This document shows positions 60,703-64,000 of a DNA stretch of 64,000 nucleotides, piece after piece. Under the pieces are notes generated by a model. That model saw only the letters and a list, made by a program, of their open reading frames with translations. It was not told the origin of the DNA and ran no database searches. Numbering within the stretch: position 1 is the stretch's first letter; each line of letters starts with the position of its first letter. The translations under genes and the position numbers were made by a program. The stretch is from DASQPR01 sp963836775 (GTDB lineage Bacteria > Actinomycetota > Actinomycetes > Mycobacteriales > Micromonosporaceae), in contig CAWIKR010000003.1 in the NCBI GenBank assembly GCA_963836775.1, forward strand, positions 1,674,001-1,738,000, in the 5' to 3' direction.

Positions 60703-61704
60703 ATGCGACTACTTGTGCTCGGTGGAAACGGCTGGTTGAGCGGGTATGCCGCGGACTACGCCCGGGATCGCGGCGACCACGTCACGTGCCTGTCCCGCGG
60801 CGTGTCCGGGCCGATGCCCGACGGCGTCACCGTGGTGACCGGCGACCGGGACACCGACGGCGCGCTGGATGCCGTTGCCGGGGCCGACTGGGACGTGGTG
60901 CTGGACGTGTCCAGTCAGCCCGGCCGGGTACGCCGCGCGGTCACGGCGCTGGCTCCGCGTACCAAATGGTTTGTTTATGTCTCGTCCGGCAGCGTCTATT
61001 CCAACCCCGCGGAGAGCCCGGACGAGGACGCCGACGTTGTCGAGCCGTTGCCCGGCGACGTGATGGAGTCCATGGAGCAGTATGGCCGCGCCAAGGTCGC
61101 CTGCGAACGCCATGTGCGGTCGGCGTTCGGCGACCGCTGCGTCATCGCGCGTGCGGGTCTGATCGGCGGCCCGGGCGATGACACCACCCGCAGCGGCTAC
61201 TGGCCATTGCGATTCGCGCGACCGTCCAATCCGGAGGGTCGCGTGATCGTGCCCGATGTTCCGGACCTGCAGTCGCAGCTGATCGACGTGCGGGATCTGG
61301 CGGCGTGGCTGGTCGAGGCTGGAGCGAGTGGCGTCTCGGGCACCTTCAACCTGGTCGGCGTTCCGATGCCGCTGGCATCGCATCTGGCGATCGCGGCTGA
61401 GGTGGCTGGATTCGGCGGAGACACGGTCGGCGTCAGCCAGGACTGGCTGCAGGATCACGACGTCAACGCGTGGATGGGCCCGCGGTCGCTGCCGCTGTGG
61501 CTGCCGCTGCCGGAATACGCGGGTTTCAGCTCTCGCAACGGCGACCGCGCTCGCGCCAACGGGCTCGTGCATCGGCCGCTCGCCGACACTCTGCGCGACA
61601 CCCTGGACTGGGAGTTGAGCCGCGCGCCGGACGCGCAGCGTGGCGCGGGGCTGACCGATGACGACGAGCGCGACTTGCTGGCGGCGTACGACTCGGGAAA
61701 ATGA
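60703..61704 (+). CDS. NAD-dependent epimerase/dehydratase family protein
   Basis: 333 residues. Atypical SDR start with LVLGGNGWLSGYAADYA, then FVYVSSGSVYSNPAE (active-site serine region), YGRAKVACERHVR with YxxxK, and GTFNLVGVPMPL. It acts on a nucleotide sugar or similar compound with NAD(P); the substrate is unknown. ATG 60703 is the first codon of the Rossmann strand. A strong hairpin terminator follows. Confidence 0.87.
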   Translation: MRLLVLGGNGWLSGYAADYARDRGDHVTCLSRGVSGPMPDGVTVVTGDRDTDGALDAVAGADWDVVLDVSSQPGRVRRAVTALAPRTKWFVYVSSGSVYSNPAESPDEDADVVEPLPGDVMESMEQYGRAKVACERHVRSAFGDRCVIARAGLIGGPGDDTTRSGYWPLRFARPSNPEGRVIVPDVPDLQSQLIDVRDLAAWLVEAGASGVSGTFNLVGVPMPLASHLAIAAEVAGFGGDTVGVSQDWLQDHDVNAWMGPRSLPLWLPLPEYAGFSSRNGDRARANGLVHRPLADTLRDTLDWELSRAPDAQRGAGLTDDDERDLLAAYDSGK

Positions 61705-61733
61705 CCCCGGCTCAAAGCCCCGGACCGTGAGAC

Positions 61734-61767
61734 CGAAGGCCGCCGGGTAGTTACCCGGCGGCCTTCG
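61734..61767. terminator. Strong terminator between convergent genes
   Basis: Perfect 16-bp stem (61734-61749 with 61752-61767), 2-nt loop. Confidence 0.85.
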
Positions 61768-61807
61768 CCCCCGTCGAGCGTCAGGCTGGAAGAGGTCGTG
61801 GGTGGCA

Positions 61808-63852
61808 TCAGGCCGGGATGAGCTCCAGCCCCGGCTGAGGTGACGGCGGCGGCGACTTTCGGAAGCCGCGGCCAGCAACCAGGCCGATCGCAATGCCGAG
61901 CCCGATCAGTGCCGCGATTTCACCGGAGCCGTCGCCGGGGGACCGGAAGAGGATCCAGAGCGCGTCCGCGGGGTCCTCCAGCATGTCGCGGAGCACCATG
62001 CTGAGCGCTCCGGTCGCGGCGATCCCGGCGGCCCACGCACCGGCGGCGAGCACCGGCCGCCGTGGCTTCCGCCAGGTGCCGTACGCGGCGATAAGAAGCC
62101 CGAGCATCAGCGGAATCATCAGATTCAGGGCCGGACCGTAGAGGTGCTCGAAGTGCTCCGGCGGCACGCCGTAGAGAGCCGCGGCGCCCGGCACCACCAG
62201 CAGGATGGCGAGCGGGAGCGGCCGGATGCCGCCGAGCCGTGCGGTCCCGGCGAGCAAGAGCGCCACGGTCCACGCCAGACCCGCCGCCACGTATCCGGAG
62301 GTGGTCGCGGCGGCGGAATCGGAGACCGAGTTCGGTATCAGGACCGCGGTGACGACGGCCAGCGTCAGCAAGATCCGGCGAGCGACGGCCGCGATCGGCG
62401 CCTCGAGTCGACAAGGCCCGGGCCAGCAGCCCGGCCGCGGTGAGGGCGGCGATGGCAACCACCGCCAGCTCGCCGGCCACCATCCAATCGCTTGCCGCCG
62501 ACGGGGCCGATGGAGCCATCCGGTTGAAAGCCCATCCGGTGCGCAGCAAGGCCTTTTCGACCGCGACCGGAACCAGGTATGCGATAGCGAGCGGCGCCAG
62601 CAGCGGCGCGCGCCCGGCCAGCAGGAGTGCCACGGCAGCGACCATGACGACGAGACCGACCTGGTCATACTGCGTGCCGCGGTCGACCAGCATGATGGCG
62701 CGAGACGGATCGCCGATGCGGTCGTATCCGGCGAAAGCAGTCGAATAGATCCAGACACCAGCACCGATCAATCCGAGCGGCACCGCCGCGATCCGCACCC
62801 AGCGCGGCGCTAAAGGGCGGCCGAAAACCGGCATCTCGGCGGCCGTGGCCGGTTCCGGTGCCGGCTGCCGAGCGGGTCGCCAGCCGCCAGGCGTACCCGG
62901 CGGCGAACGCCATGCACAGCAGGATGGTCAGAGCGACTACCGAGTTGAGCACCATGTCCGAGCCGTACTGGTCACCGCCGTTGAACGTGAGGCCGTTCAA
63001 CGTGCGGACGCCGGCCGGAAAGTGCCGTCCGAAGTGGACACTGCCCCAGGCCAGCAGCGACGCCGGGAGCAGGGCAAGGGTGCCGGTGGCGCCGATGCCG
63101 AGCGCGTGCGCGTCCGGTAGCGTCGACAGGCCGAACGCGAAATCGGCCGAGATCAGCGTCGCCGCACTGGCGACCAGGACACCGAGCCGGCGCCGGCCAC
63201 GGCGCGCCAGCATCAGCCCGCCGACGAGACTCGCCGCGAGCACCACGCCGGCGCCGACGGGTGCCCAGAATCCGGCGCCGCCACTGACCGGGTTCCGGGA
63301 GTTGGGGCCGCGGGTGTAGTAGTCGAACAGCCCGAGAACCGCGCTCATCGGCAGCACCGTGACGGCAACGGCACGCACCGGCGCTCCGACCGCACCCCGG
63401 TGCGGGAATGCGTTCGTCGCGAGCCTGGCCAGCCACATCATCGGCACGATCGAAAGAACGGCCAGCGGCACACGGGCGACGTTCATGGCGTGGGTGTCAT
63501 AACCGCTGACCCGGCCGACGTAGTTGCCGGCGAAGTCGGTCACACCGGCGATCGCGGTCGCGGCCAGCACCACCCCGCCCAGCATCGCCAGGTAGGCCAG
63601 ACCGTGGCCCAGCCGCGCGGCACGATCTGACCAGGCCCCGGCGACCGATGGCGCCCGGTCCGGGCCGGGTGAGCAGGCCAGGCTGGCCGCGAACGCGAGG
63701 CGGCGCCAGCTTGCCCGCAGGCGGCCTCGGGCGAGCGTGATCGCGGCGAGTTCGGCTCGCCACTCCCGCAGCATGTCGTCGGCGATGTCGTCGGGCCAGC
63801 GCCGGGCCGCCGATCGCAGCAGGGCGTCGTAACCACGCGAGGCCCAGCTCAC
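61808..63852 (-). CDS. Large polytopic membrane protein coupled to PadR regulator (two frameshifts)
   Basis: Removing two single bases (near 62840 and 62412) joins three frames into 680 residues. The N-terminus (SWASRGYDALLRSAARRWPDD, then MLREWRAELAAI) is the short soluble start typical of membrane genes behind PadR regulators. About 16 hydrophobic helices follow across all three frames (for example LLCMAFAAGYAWRLA, PLGLIGAGVWIYSTAFAG, LALAVVTAVLIPNSV-like). GTG 63852 overlaps the PadR stop by 4 bases. An alternative is two genes split near MPVFGRPL, but the frames overlap by 170 bases and there is no ribosome site. Function unknown. Confidence 0.65.
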
Positions 63853-64000
63853 GACCGCGCCTCGCCGATCGGGCCCAGCACACCGGCAACGCGGGCGAGC
63901 TGCTGGCGCAGTGCGGCGAGCTCCTGGCGCGAGTTGGTGACGCCGAGCCGCGTGAGCCGGTAGTACTTCCGGCTCGGCCGCCCCTCGGCAACGGGGTCGA
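63849..64000 (-). CDS. PadR-family transcriptional regulator (C-terminal part)
   Basis: Only the last 50 codons are in the window; the gene extends beyond base 64000. The visible residues contain the winged-helix end EGRPSRKYYRLTRLG typical of PadR proteins, followed by a dimerisation helix. Its stop overlaps the GTG of the membrane protein gene (GTGA), so both are coexpressed and the regulator likely controls this operon. Confidence 0.8.
   Translation of the reverse strand, partial: DPVAEGRPSRKYYRLTRLGVTNSRQELAALRQQLARVAGVLGPIGEARS

Noticed and set aside
1..64000. tRNA, rRNA or integrase/attachment site
   Set aside because: No tRNA cloverleaf, rRNA stretch or recombinase gene was recognised in the window, so I do not claim an integrated element boundary.

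Overview
The window is a continuous stretch of a high-GC actinobacterial chromosome. The evidence is pervasive G/C third positions, frequent GTG and TTG starts, a mycothiol-dependent formaldehyde dehydrogenase, a Nur-type nickel box, an HspR-type HAIR element before lon, and many starts with a TANNNT -10 box only 6-8 nt upstream (leaderless transcripts). Content fits a free-living, plant-polymer-using soil actinomycete (Micromonospora/Actinoplanes/Kribbella-like). The genus cannot be fixed from the sequence, and I saw no rRNA, tRNA or CRISPR array.

Layout. 1-5.2 kb: end of a membrane protein, a small nucleoside-deoxyribosyltransferase/TIR-like gene, a secreted GH128 glucanase, a TrmO-like gene, an SpdB-like/ribbon-helix-helix pair with a triple GCTAGC operator, and a hydrolase-methyltransferase fusion. 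5.4-16.2 kb: PLP gamma-lyase with divergent Lrp regulator, enoyl-CoA hydratase, secreted beta-helix protein, cysteine-less HesB-like protein, amidohydrolase, and GH3 glucosidase with gluconokinase. 16.4-30.5 kb: nickel permease, MoxR ATPase plus VWA metallopeptidase, mycothiol-dependent dehydrogenase, isochorismatase-like hydrolase, nitroreductase, F420-type oxidoreductase, two gene remnants, DDAH, EPSP synthase, and a GNAT acetyltransferase behind a structured leader candidate. 30.5-36.4 kb: a minus-strand operon of response-regulator/thioredoxin-reductase fusion, cyclic-nucleotide-domain histidine kinase, UBP zinc finger and FUSC transporter.

37.5-50.6 kb is a hexuronate regulon. A LacI regulator sits divergently from a translationally coupled sugar ABC operon (binding protein, two permeases, two TIM-barrel isomerase-like proteins, one Gfo/Idh/MocA dehydrogenase). 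A second minus-strand operon encodes uronate isomerase, a mannitol-dehydrogenase-family reductase and a ManD-type dehydratase, which together take glucuronate to 2-keto-3-deoxygluconate. Near-identical LacI-type palindromes stand before both operons. 50.6-64 kb: AlkB, a Gly/Gln/Pro-rich DUF4190 protein, an unusual 41-bp repeat array, Lon, a MITE-like element, a GT39-like protein, a long inverted repeat, an SMP-30 protein, an epimerase, and a PadR/membrane-protein pair.

Five genes are each interrupted by one or two frameshifts (six in total). All six shift in the same sense: one extra base. This pattern points to assembly insertions rather than independent gene decay. The 41-bp palindromic composite array at 52.5-53.2 kb is the most unusual unexplained structure seen.
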